NCBI GenBank assembly: GCA_950097015.1
Contig: CATNEN010000002.1
Span: 3,937,001 to 4,001,000, forward strand
Direction of reading: 5' to 3'
Length of the DNA: 64,000 nucleotides
Source of the DNA: Macrostomum hystrix
Lineage: Eukaryota > Platyhelminthes > Macrostomidae
Positions 40,501 through 52,500 of this stretch are shown in pieces. Within the stretch, counting starts at the first letter, position 1, and each line of letters begins with the position of its first letter. The notes beneath the pieces were generated by a model, which did not search any database, was not told the origin of the DNA, and worked only from the letters and a program-made list of their open reading frames with translations. The translations under genes were made by a program, and so were the position numbers.

Positions 40501-43500
40501 CTGGACTGCGACAAACTGGCAGCTGCTGGGGACCGTGTCCTGCCGGGAACTTCAGCGGAGGGTCGGGCGGCTGTTCAGGATCGATGCGGGTGAGCTGGGG
40601 GCAATGCTGCGGTGAAGGTTCATTTGAAGTTCATCAAGGATAGTGAAAGTCATCACGGTAATAGTTTTTTTCAATGAAGCGCTGTTTTTTCTCTGCACTA
40701 ACGTTCTTTTCCCTTCCAAATCCACAGGGAGCTCCGTCAGTATCATCGCCAGCTCGCTGATCGAGTGGCTCAATCTGTGTCCAACCTGGAATCTACCTGT
40801 CAATCACTGAGCGCTTACAAACTGGCCCTGGCTCAGGCTGAGCAGTGGCTGGCCGCAACGGAAGATCGACTCAGCAATGTCTATGGCGAGGCCGACCGCG
40901 AGGTTGTCGGCGACAGTACAGTGGATCATCGCGCTCGACTGCACTCTCTGCGCGCCTTTCAACAGGACCTGGCGTCTACTGGGCGGCTACGCATCGACCA
41001 GCAATTGGCTGGCCGGTTCGTCGATGGTCATGGCGACGTCGATGACGAAATCGTCGCCGATGTTGATCGACTTCGACGGCGACGTGACCAGCTTGCGGGC
41101 CGTTGCGTCGGCATGATTGAGAAGCGCGAAGCGGCTCTTCAGCGACGCGCCGAGCGTCAGGAAGCTCGCAGTGTGTGGCGGGAGTGGCTCGCAGGCGCCA
41201 GGGCAACGCTTGCCGCGGCCGAAGGCGACGGCGATGCTGAAGCAAAAACTCCCGATCGGACTACGCTGCAGTTGAGACGCGACAAACTGGAAGAGCTGCT
41301 GGCTAGTCTGCCGGAAGGCGAGGCTGCATTGAATGTATTCGCCGATTTATTAGACGAAGATGATACTGACGGCGAGATTTCAACAGGACGCGCCGAACTC
41401 GACATGCTTTCCGCAACCTCGTCGGCTGGTGTCGACTCGGCTAAGCAATCGCTGGACCGTCTGGCCGAGGCGGAGGTGGCCACGGACAACTTTGCCAGTC
41501 GGCTGCGTGCTTTGGAAACCCAGCACAGGCAGACCTCCGCGGCCGCGTCCACCGCCGTCGAGAAGTCTCACCTAGCCGAGAAATTTGAATCACTGGCAGA
41601 CAATTTAGAAAGAGAAGTTCAGCCCCAGGCTGAGCTGCTGCAGGAGCTGGCGGCCCCCGTGTCCGGCCTCGACCAACGCTTGGACGAGCGAATGTCCGCG
41701 CTGATCGGTCGTCGCTTTACTACGCTGAGAAAGTCGGTCGCTCAGTCGGCTACCGAATGGCGACGCAAAGCCGCGTCTCACCACGAATTCGATACGAACG
41801 CCGATCGAATCTCCGACGAGATTGCTTCGGTCTCTGCTGAGGTGTCTCGAATTTCTTTGGCCGTTTCAACGGCAGCCGCAAGCGACGCTTCGTCGACAAT
41901 GTCTCGAGTTGACGTCGAAAATCGATTGTCGGAAGCGTCGGAACTGCGCAGCCGTCTGGGCGGCCTGCGCACCGAGCTGGGATCTCTGTCGCGATTGGCG
42001 GAGGAGACCGTGCTGCCGGAGACGGCACCAGCCGGTAGAGAGGCGGCGAAGGCGAGAATTCGAGGCATCGGCGAAGATTTGGACGACGCCGAAGTGTCAC
42101 TAGAAGAGTCCGTTGAGCGCCTGCACTCTCGCCTGAATAAGCTCGGCTCTTTTGAAGAGGATCGCCGAGCCCTGTCGGTTTGGCTAGATTCTGCCGAATC
42201 CAGAGCCGAAGCCGCTGTCGCTGAAGCTGATGAGGCCGACGGCGAGGTCGCCAGTGAAGACGATGCCGGCCTGCGACGTCAACGAAGAGCCAGTGAGGCG
42301 CTGGCGCTGCTGCAGGAAGTGCAAGCTCATCGCAGACCCCTGGAGCAGGTCACAGAGAAAGCCATTGCCCTGCAGGAGAGCGCTGCGCCGGCTACGGCGA
42401 ATGGCGAGGACGACGGCGAAGGCGAAGATTTGTCGGCAATGGAATTTGTGCGAGAAGCTAATCAACGATTCGATCGGCTCAGGAATCTAGCCAAGGCAGG
42501 GCACCCATTCCCTCCCTATCGTGTTTTTGGAGCGAAGCGACTGTCATTTTTACCCTTCTTATCTTCCTGTGAAAGTGTGGAAAGTGACAATGTGGTGCCT
42601 TTGGCTGTGACAGTTGACTGATTTTAGTAGAGTGACAATGCAGTGCCTTTGGTAGAGTGACAATGCAGTGCCTTTGGTAGAGTGACAATGTAGTGCCTTT
42701 GGTAGAGTGACAATGTAGTGCCTTTGGTAGAGTGACAATGTAGTGCCTTTGGTAGAGTGACAATGTAGTGCCTTTGGTAGAGTGACAATGTAGTGCCTTT
42801 GGTAGAGTGATAATGTAGTGCCTTTGGTATAGCGACAATGGAGTGCCTTCGTCGAGTGACAATGAGGTAGAGTGAAATTAGTGTGCTTCTGGCTGAATGA
42901 CTGCGTGGTGCCCATGAAGAAGCGACTATCTCGCTGATGTTTCATAGATATATTTAACCTTCACTTAAAAATGGATAAAAATACTGCCTTGCTGTGATTT
43001 GACCTTCCATTGGAAAACCAAAACGACTCATCGCGATGCTTAGCCGTCTGAAAAGCCTGTAAATGCTGTAACTTAAAGCGAATTAATAAAAATTGTCTTC
43101 AACTTGCAGCCAACAAGTCCCACTTCGGAGCAGATGGATCCGGTAAAACAAAGCCTTGCTTTTAGGAACTCGAAAATTCCTTAGCTTTCCTCTCCGTCTC
43201 CAGCAGCACGCCAGAAATTTCCTCAATCTGTCGCTTTTTCAGGTTCTTAAAAAAATTCTGTGTTCGATTAGAGAAGATCGAATGTTTCTCTTTTAGCTTT
43301 ATACTACTATTCCTTTAGCGAAGTAAAGTAGTATAATACGATTCGAGACGTCTTGTCTTACCTAAAAAGCACTAGTCTTAAGTCTTTGTAGCTTTGAATC
43401 TTTTTGAATTATTAGAGCAGAAGAGTTCTAAATTAAGTGAAATTTTCCAATAGAAAATACGACAATTTTTTGCTGTTTAAAAATGTTTCTACCACCTAGA

Positions 43501-46500
43501 GCAAAGAAAAATATTTGCCCAATTTTACTTTTTTGCATCGTCTGTACTTTGTGCAGAATTTTTTGCCTAACTATTGCTTACCGCTTTTATTGTACTATTG
43601 CTGTCGCAGTTTTTTTAAATAGTGTTAAATTTGATAATTTACCCGAGAAAATCGGAGTCAAGTTTGTGTGCGCAAGAAGAAACGGATTTCTTTAGAAATG
43701 TTCATATATATTGCATCATCATTCATTATGTATCGCAAATTTATCCCATATAGCTGCATCATCCTACTAAGTGATTCATCTTTAGTAGACTGTAGCGGAC
43801 ATGCGCTACTATTTTTCAAATTATATTCAAATCACTGCAGGAGCTGCTTTCCCGAGCCGAGCAGGAAGCTCAGGACATGCAGGCCGCCCAGAGCAGCCTC
43901 CGTCTGGCAAAGGATTGGCTGCGAGCTGCCGGGGACCGGCTCGAACCCCTGACCAGCACCGAGGCGGGCGACAAAGCCAGTTTGGCCAGTCGACTAGACC
44001 GATTGAACGATCTCATTAACTCCGAGGAGGAGGGAGCGGCCAGAATCAAGGCGGCCATGGAGGCGGTGAGGCGGGCCATGGCCGGGGCTTCGCCAGCCCA
44101 GCGGGCTAAACTGCAGGCCGAGCTGGACGACCTTCAGAGAGCCTGGGACGCGCACCGTGAGCGGGCCCAGCAGGCCAAGGCTGATCTGGAGGACACACTG
44201 GACCGGCTGGGCCGAGCGGAGGCACTCGAGAGTGACTTGGCGAGTCGACTTGCTGAGATGGAGGGTCGCGGCAGAGAAGCCAGCGGAGCTAAAAACTCTT
44301 TAGAGGAGAAGCGTGATCAGGTGGAGAAATTGCAACAGCTGTTAGACGATTTGCAGGTAAGAAGGGACGCCCATTGTATTCCTTCTTGTCTTCTAATTCA
44401 GGGTTATTTCGTCGGGATATACTTTGTCAATATTGCCTGGGATCTACTTTGTCTATTTTACCTGGGATCTACTTTGTCTATTTTACCTGGGATCTACTTT
44501 GTCTATTTTACCTGGGATCTACTTTGTCTAGTTTACCCGGTTCTAATTTGTCTAGTTTACCCGGTTCTAATTTGTCTAGTTTACCCGGTTCTAATTTGTC
44601 TATTTTACTTGGGATCTACTTTGTCTAGTTTACCCGGTTCTAATTTGTCTATTTTAGCTGGGATCTATTTTGTCAAATTTATCTGAATCTACTTTGTCTT
44701 TTTACCTGGTGATGGTGTCTATTTTACATGGGATCTACTTTGTCTATTTTACTTGCACTTCTTCATTTGTACAGGATGCCGATTTCATTCTGTCCTACTT
44801 ATGTGTTTTTTATTAAAATAAACTTTTTTTTGCCTTTGTCAGTGGAATCTAGTTTGTGTCTATTTTATTGGGATCTACTTACTCAATGCAATCTACTCTG
44901 GACCTGTTTAATTAGTATATTATTTGTGTCCATTCTATTTGGTTCTACTTTTGGTCTATTTCTTTACGACCAACTTCGTTTCATTTTCATTGGTATCAAT
45001 TTTAACTTCTGCACCAGGCCATCGAGCCGGACTTCAGTAGTCTGGACTCGAGCTCGCAGTCGCAGCTGCAATCTCGCCTGCGCTCTCTGGCCAAAGCCAC
45101 CGAGGCAGCCGCTGAGAAGGCTGCCGCTGCCGCAGCTGATCACGATGCCTATCAACAGGAGCTGGAACAGCTCACGGCCGATATTGACGAACTCGAAGAC
45201 GAAGCGCGTGACCTGGACTCGGCCGGCACAGCTGGAGATCTCGAAGCCAAGCAGCGGCTGGCAGAGGAGCTAGCTCAACGTCGCGGTGAGCTCTACGGCA
45301 AGCTGCAGGCGTTAAACGCCGCCGCCGAGAAGGTTTGCGCCGCCAGCGGCTCGCCCGGACGCGATCGGGTTCGCGGCGAAGTCCGCGGATTGAAAAACCG
45401 ACTTGATGGCCTGGTGGATCAGCTGACTACTCGAAGGAAACAGCTGGAGCAGAGCGCCAACCAGTGGCGAGGACTCGGCGAACAGCTCGACCAGGTGAGG
45501 AATTTTATTTTCTCATGCGTGTAACTGAACGCATCAAAATTTGTTACTATTTCATCATACTTTGAATGAAGTATCATATAGATGACTTATTTAATTCAAT
45601 GACGTCATCAATTAAATGACGTCATCAATTAAATGACGTCATCAATTAAATGACGTCATCTTTTTAATGGCGTCGTAGTTTCTATGCAATTTGATGCCTT
45701 CTTACCGCTTGTCATTAATTAAGACGTTATTTAAGCGTTAATGAATAGCAACCACATATTTTCTCTGCTCGCAGATATCATCGTGGCTTCAGGACAAGCA
45801 GAGCCAGTTAGATAACTGCACCCAGCTGCGCAACACACTCGAAGAGAAGAAGGAGCAGCTGCTGGACGCTCGAGGTTTGCACAATGAGGTGGCAGCATTT
45901 GGCAAGCGACTGCAATCGGCCGAAGATCGTTTGCGTGGCCTGTCAGGTCAGGGTCTCGCCGGCTCGCCAGATCAGGAGCGCCAGCTCGAGGAGATCAAAT
46001 TTGCTCATGAGAATCTTCTAGCGGCTTCAAAGGATGCCGCCGCCGAGGCGGACGAAGCTGTTCGCGATCACGCCGAGTTTAAAGAGGTCTGTACTGATGC
46101 AGGAAATTGGATATCGGGTTTGGGAGAACGACTGGCAGTGTGCTCAGATTTGACCGGAGATCGACAGGCTCTTCAGACCCGACTGGATCGCTTGGACGTG
46201 AGTTTTTTGGTCCTGGGTTCGAATCTGAGTCCTACTTAAGTTACAAGCAAAAGTCCTTAAGTATAATTTAAAAAGTAGAAAAAATACTAGTGATAGAGCC
46301 TAATATTAATCCTTAACAAGTAATGTAATTTAAAAAACTCTTGCCTACTATGAGTAGGCATGCGCAAATGAAATAACAAAAAACTAACTAAATAAAAAAG
46401 CGCAAATGAATTTTTTCACATTTTCAGCGGAGAATCGTAAGTGTTGGCGTTCTCCATCATCATTTTTGCTCCTTAAGGGAGCAAATTATAACCATCCGCC

Positions 46501-49500
46501 TGAGATGTGCTCATGAGTTTTTTATATCTTGATGCATTTTGATGGATAGAATTTCTTGAAGCATCTCCTTCAACTAGTTTTTACATCGTAGACCGTAGTG
46601 AAATCGTCTTATCTTTGGATGCTTCTTTTCCTAGCTATTTATATGCAGATTTTTAATCCTATCACCACTGGTGTTGTCTATAATACACTGCATTGCGAGC
46701 TCTTCAAATCTAACATAATTTCATATAAATTTACTTTTTTTCCAACAAGATCGCGTTAGCTAATTGCAAAACTGTGCAATTTTATTTCTTATTGTTGTCC
46801 AAGTTTGTACTTTTGTTCTCGTAAGAAGTACACATGTACTTTTACAAAGAAATTATTATAAAGTACGCGTGTACTTTTGAAAGTACGCGCGTACTTTTGA
46901 AAGTACATATGTACTTTTGACAGTACACTCAGATTTCATTCCCTGAGTATTTTAATACCGTTTCAGGATTTAAGCCGCACTCAAACCGAAGGCGAACAAC
47001 GCCTCGATAAATTGGACTCCTTGGCCGACGCCGTCTGTCGACGCACCGGCAACTCCGGAGTCGACGCTGTTCGAGCCGAGGCCAGCGACCTGCGCGTCGA
47101 ATGGACCGACTTTGTGGATTCTGTTGAACAGGCGAAGCGCGACTTGGCTGACTGTGCCGATAGATGGGCTGAGTACGAGGACGCTCAGAAATTGTGCTCC
47201 GAGCACGTGCGCACAGCAGAGGCCCATTTGAAAGTAATTTTCTACTTATTTGTGTCCTAAGCATGTTACTCACTTATGATATCAGTAGCATAAGTTAAAA
47301 TACGTTTGATTTTTTAAGAGTATGCATTTTGGAATTTTCCGATACATATCGGTGCATATTTTTGTCTCTTCAAGGCGGCAGAGCCGCGACCAACACTTGA
47401 TGAGAAATCAGCTCTCGCCGATCGTCTCTCCGACGCTGCTGCCTGGGCGAACGATGTCGCTGAGCGCGACTTCTCCGGCCGGCTTCACGACGCCGCCGCC
47501 GATTTAGCCAAGGCTAGTCGAGAGGGTCACGTGACCGGGCAGGCAGCTAGCCTGACAGGCCGATTTGCATTGCTGCGCGATCAGCTAACCGACCAGGCCG
47601 CCCTTTGGCGCGCTCACGCTGACGAGCACGCTCAGCTGGATCGCGACATGGCCGACGTCGACGACTGGCTGGCTGACTTCGAGGACCGGCTGGGCCGTTG
47701 CGGCGACGGTCGCGGTGATCGATTCGAAGTTCAAGCCCGGCTGGCCACTCTGGGCGAGTTGAACGCCGAGCGCGAGGACGGCTTCCGTCGACTGGCCGCA
47801 CTGCAGGACAAAATGCAGGCCTCGGTGCTCCCGGCCACATCCGGGGCCGGACGGGATCGGCTAAGACAGGCGGCTCAACGGCTGCAGGACAGGTTTGTGC
47901 ATTCGATATACATCCGATATGTATGGAAAAAGAGTTTCAACGCTTGGTCAAACTTCCAGTTAAGTCAATTGAGCTTACTCGAGCTGCAAGTAATAGGTTA
48001 AAAGATCATCACGAACAGATTCGACTAGCACACTAAGCCCCCTTGGGGGGGCACTACTGTTCAGACAAAAAATCTTGTGTAATGCAGAAGGACAAAACGC
48101 GCTTGAAAGTAAACGAAAATGAAAACTCCTTTCGTTAATATTAATTTCCTTGATTGCGAATATGCGTGATTGCGATTCAACGAGAATTAGAATTCGCATT
48201 AAATACAAAAATAGTCAGTCTGAGCTTGTATACATTCTGAGACATCCAGTATGTACACCAAGAGCCCCATTGGGGCAAAATTACACAAGTAACTTACGTT
48301 TGATACAACTCAGCTTAATGCTACTGAGGTACATGTGAATACTATCCCTCAGCAGAAAAAAACAGTGTCTCCCCAGCAGCAGAGAACTAATGTCTCCCCA
48401 GCAGCAGAGAACTAATGTCTTCCCAGCAGCAGAGAGCTAATCCCCCCCCAGCAGCAAAGAACTAATTCCCCCCCAGCAGCAGAGAACCAATGTCCCCCCA
48501 GCAGCAGAGAACTAATTCCCCCCCAGCAGCAAAGAACTAATATCCCCCAGCAGCAGAGAACTAATATCCCCCAGCAGCAGAGAACCAATGTCCCCCCAGC
48601 AGCAGAGAGCTAATCCCCCCAGCAGCAGAGAATCAATTTCCCCCCAGCAGCAGAGAGCTAATCCCCCCAGCAGCAAAGAACCAATGTCCCCCAGCAGCAG
48701 AGAACTAATCCCCCCAGCAACAAAGAACCAATGTCCCCCAGCAGCAGAGAGCTAATCCCCCCCAGCAGCAAAGAACTAATTCCCCCCAGCAGCAGAGAAC
48801 CAATGTCCCCCAGCAGCAGAGAACCAATGTCCCCCAGCAGCAGAGAACCAATGTCCCCCCAGCAGCAGAGAACCAATGTCCCCCAGCAGCAGAGAGCTAA
48901 TCCCCCCCAGCAGCAAAGAACTAATTCCCCCCAGCAGCAGAGAACCAATGTCCCCCAGCAGCAGAGAACCAATGTCCCCCAGCAGCAGAGAACCAATGTC
49001 CCCCAGCAGCAGAGAACCAATGTCCCCCAGCAGCAGAGAACCAATGTCCTCCAAACAGAAAAGAACCTCCTACTCCTACTGCTACTGCTACTCCCTCAAT
49101 ATTTCATGCTACCCCTCAATATTTCATGCTACCCCTCAATATTTCATGCTACTCCCTCAATATTTCATGCTACCCCTCAATATTTCATGCTACCCCTCAT
49201 TATTACATGCTACCCCTCAATATTTCATGCTACCCCTCATTATTACATGCTACCCCTCAATATTTCATGCTACCCCTCAATATTTCATGCTACTCCCTCA
49301 ATATTTCATGCTACCCCTCAATATTTCATGCTACCCCTCATTATTACATGCTACCCCTCAATATTTCATGCTACCCCTCAATATTTCATGCTACCCCCTC
49401 GACATTTCATGCTACCCCCTCAACATTTCATGCTACCCCCTCAATATTTCATGCTACCCCCTCAACATTTCATGCTACCCCCTCAATATTTCATGCTACC

Positions 49501-52500
49501 CCTCAATATTTCATGCTACCCCTCAATATTTCATGCTACCCCCTCAATATTTCATGCTACCCCTCAATATTTCATGCTACCCCTCAATATTTCATGCTAC
49601 CCCTCAATATTTCATGCTACCCCTCAATATTTCATGCTACCCCTCAATATTTCATGCTACCCCCTCAATATTTCATGCTACCCCTCAATATTTCATGCTA
49701 CCCCTCAATATTTCATGCTACCCCCTCAATATTTCATGCTACCCCTCAATATTTCATGCTACCCCCTCAATATTTCATGCTACCCCTCAATATTTCATGC
49801 TACCCCTCAATATTTCATGCTACCCCTCAATATTTCATGCTACCCCTCAATATTTCATGCTACCCCCTCAATATTTCATGCTACCCCTCAATATTTCATG
49901 CTACCCCTCAATATTGCATGCTACCCCCTCAACATTTCATGCTACCCCTCAATATTTCATGCTACCCCTCAATATTTCATGCTACTCCCTCAATATTTCA
50001 TGCTACCCCCTCAACATTTCATGCTACCCCCTCAATATTTCATGCTACCCCTCAATATTTCATGCTACCCCTCAATATTTCATGCTACCCCTCAATATTT
50101 CATGCTACTCCCTCAATATTTCATGCTACCCCCTCAATATTTCATGCTACCCCTCAATATTTCATGCTACCCCTCAATATTTCATGCTACCCCTCAATAT
50201 TTCATGCTACCCCTCAATATTTCATGCTACCCCTCAATATTTCATGCTACCCCCTCAATATTTCATGCTACTCCCTCAATATTTCATGCTACCCCCTCAA
50301 CATTTCATGCTACCCCCTCAATATTTCATGCTACCCCTCAATATTTCATGCTACCCCTCAATATTTCATGCTACTCCCTCAATATTTCATGCTACTCCCT
50401 CAATATTTCATGCTACCCCCTCAACATTTCATGCTACCCCCTCAATATTTCATGCTACCCCTCAATATTTCATGCTACCCCTCAATATTTCATGCTACCC
50501 CTCAATATTTCATGCTACCCCTCAATATTGCATGCTACCCCCTCAACATTTCATGCTACCCCTCAAAATTGCATGCTACCCACTCATTATTACATGCTAC
50601 CCCTCAATTTTTCATGCTACCCCTCGAAAATGCATGTTTCCTTCTTGGTAGTTCAAGCTTCCTCCTTGATAGTTCAAGCTTCCTCCTTGATAGTTGAAGC
50701 TTCCTCCTTGATAGTTCAAGCTTCCTCCTTGATAGTTCAAGCTTCCTCCTTGATAGTTGAAGCTTCCTCCTTGATAGTTCAAGCTTCCTCCTTGATAGTT
50801 CAAGCTTCCTCCTTGATAGTTCAAGCTTCCTCCTTGATAGTTCAAGCTTCCTCCTAGATAGTTCAAGCTTCCTCCTTGATAGTTCAAGCTTCCTCCTTGA
50901 TAGTTCAAGCTTCCTCCTTGATAGTTGAAGCTTCCTCCTTGATAGTTCAAGCTTCCTCCTTGATAGTTCAAGCTTCCTCCTTGATAGTTCAAGCTTCCTC
51001 CTTGATAGTTCAAGCTTCCTCCTTGATAGTTCAAGCTTCCTCCTTGATAGTTCAAGCTTCCTCCTTGATAGTTCAAGCTTCCTCCTTGATAGTTGAAGCT
51101 TCCTCCTTGATAGTTGAAGCTTCCTCCTTGATAGTTCAAGCTTCCTCCTTGATAGTTCAAGCTTCCTCCTTGATAGTTCAAGCTTCTTCCTTGATAGTTC
51201 AAGCTTCCTCCTTGATAGTTCAAGCTTCCTCCTTGATAGTTCAAGCTTCCTCCTTGATAGTTCAAGCTTCCTCCTTGATAGTTCAAGCTTCCTCCTTGAT
51301 AGTTCAAGCTTCCTCCTTGATAGTTCAAGCTTCCCCTCGATAAGTCATCATTTACCCTTGATAATTCAATTTTTTCCCTCGACATTTCATGCTTTCTCTT
51401 CAATAATTTATACTAACCCCTTCGATAAATTGTGCTATCGTCTTAACAAAATTGTCTAAAAGCGTTATGCGATTACCTGAAAATCTCATTCTTTCTCCTG
51501 GAAATCTCATGCACAACCCTTTCAAGAAATCATTCTATTCCCTAGATATCGAATGCTTTTACCCACAAATTCCATGCAATTTACTTGATGTATCATGCTG
51601 CTATCCATTGATAGGTTCTTAAGTTTTATGTTCTCATTCAAAATACACAAAAAACAATGATTGCTTCCCTGCACGAAAAACGCTGTTTTAAAGAGTTATG
51701 CTATTAGCTAGGATTAAAATATTGTGTCCTATTCTAATAACAGCAATTCTCGAAACACTTTTCTTTAGTTTTGAATATAAAAAACGCTAACAGCCACGTA
51801 TGCTTGAACACTCTTCGATAACGCTTGAAAAAATGCACAAAGTTAAAACAAAAAAAATAACGCCTTTAGCTATGCTCAACATATTTTTTATGTTGAGCGC
51901 TTAACATGCGCTTGCAGCTATGCTGGAAAAAATGTTGTTAGCTTGGAATAAAAAAATTGTAACAGCAACGCCCGAACAGTCTTCACTTATTTTTTAATCC
52001 TATTGAATATTGTTTGCAAGAATACTTGAAAAAAACGTTAAAATGTAAAATGAACTACGCTAATGGCGTAATTTTTTTTCTAAAAAAACACTGGCAGAAA
52101 TGCTCGAAAATTCTTTACTCAGTTTTGTATCGAATTAAAAGTTGCTGCTGCACACAAAAATAGTTTTTATTTTCTCCGAGCGACAAGAACAATTAAACAA
52201 AAATTTTTGCTTTGACAGGAGCTAATCAATAGCTCTTACTATACCTTTTTGCGATTGAATTCGTCCAAACTGCAAAACCTTTCGTCCACTAACGCTTTCT
52301 TAATGGGAGCTAAATTTAGATCATACCATAGACAACCGTGTTCACGCAAAACGGTTCATCCAGTTTGTAAAACATTTCGTCTAAACCCTTCGTCCAAACA
52401 GCTAACAGCTAAACGGAGCGACTTTATTTGATATCACGAGATATTGAACAAAGCAAAAACAGTGTCTCTTGTTAGAATGTTAGTTCAAAATGTCTTCGTA

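Noticed and set aside
48731-50857. ORFs of 523, 591 and 708 codons
   Set aside because: Three overlapping frames of the 20/21-bp array stay open by periodicity alone.
50612-51403. Minus-strand 263-codon ORF of GGSLNYQ repeats, silk-like
   Set aside because: The 21-bp period produces it, the plus strand is equally open, and there is no signal peptide or promoter.
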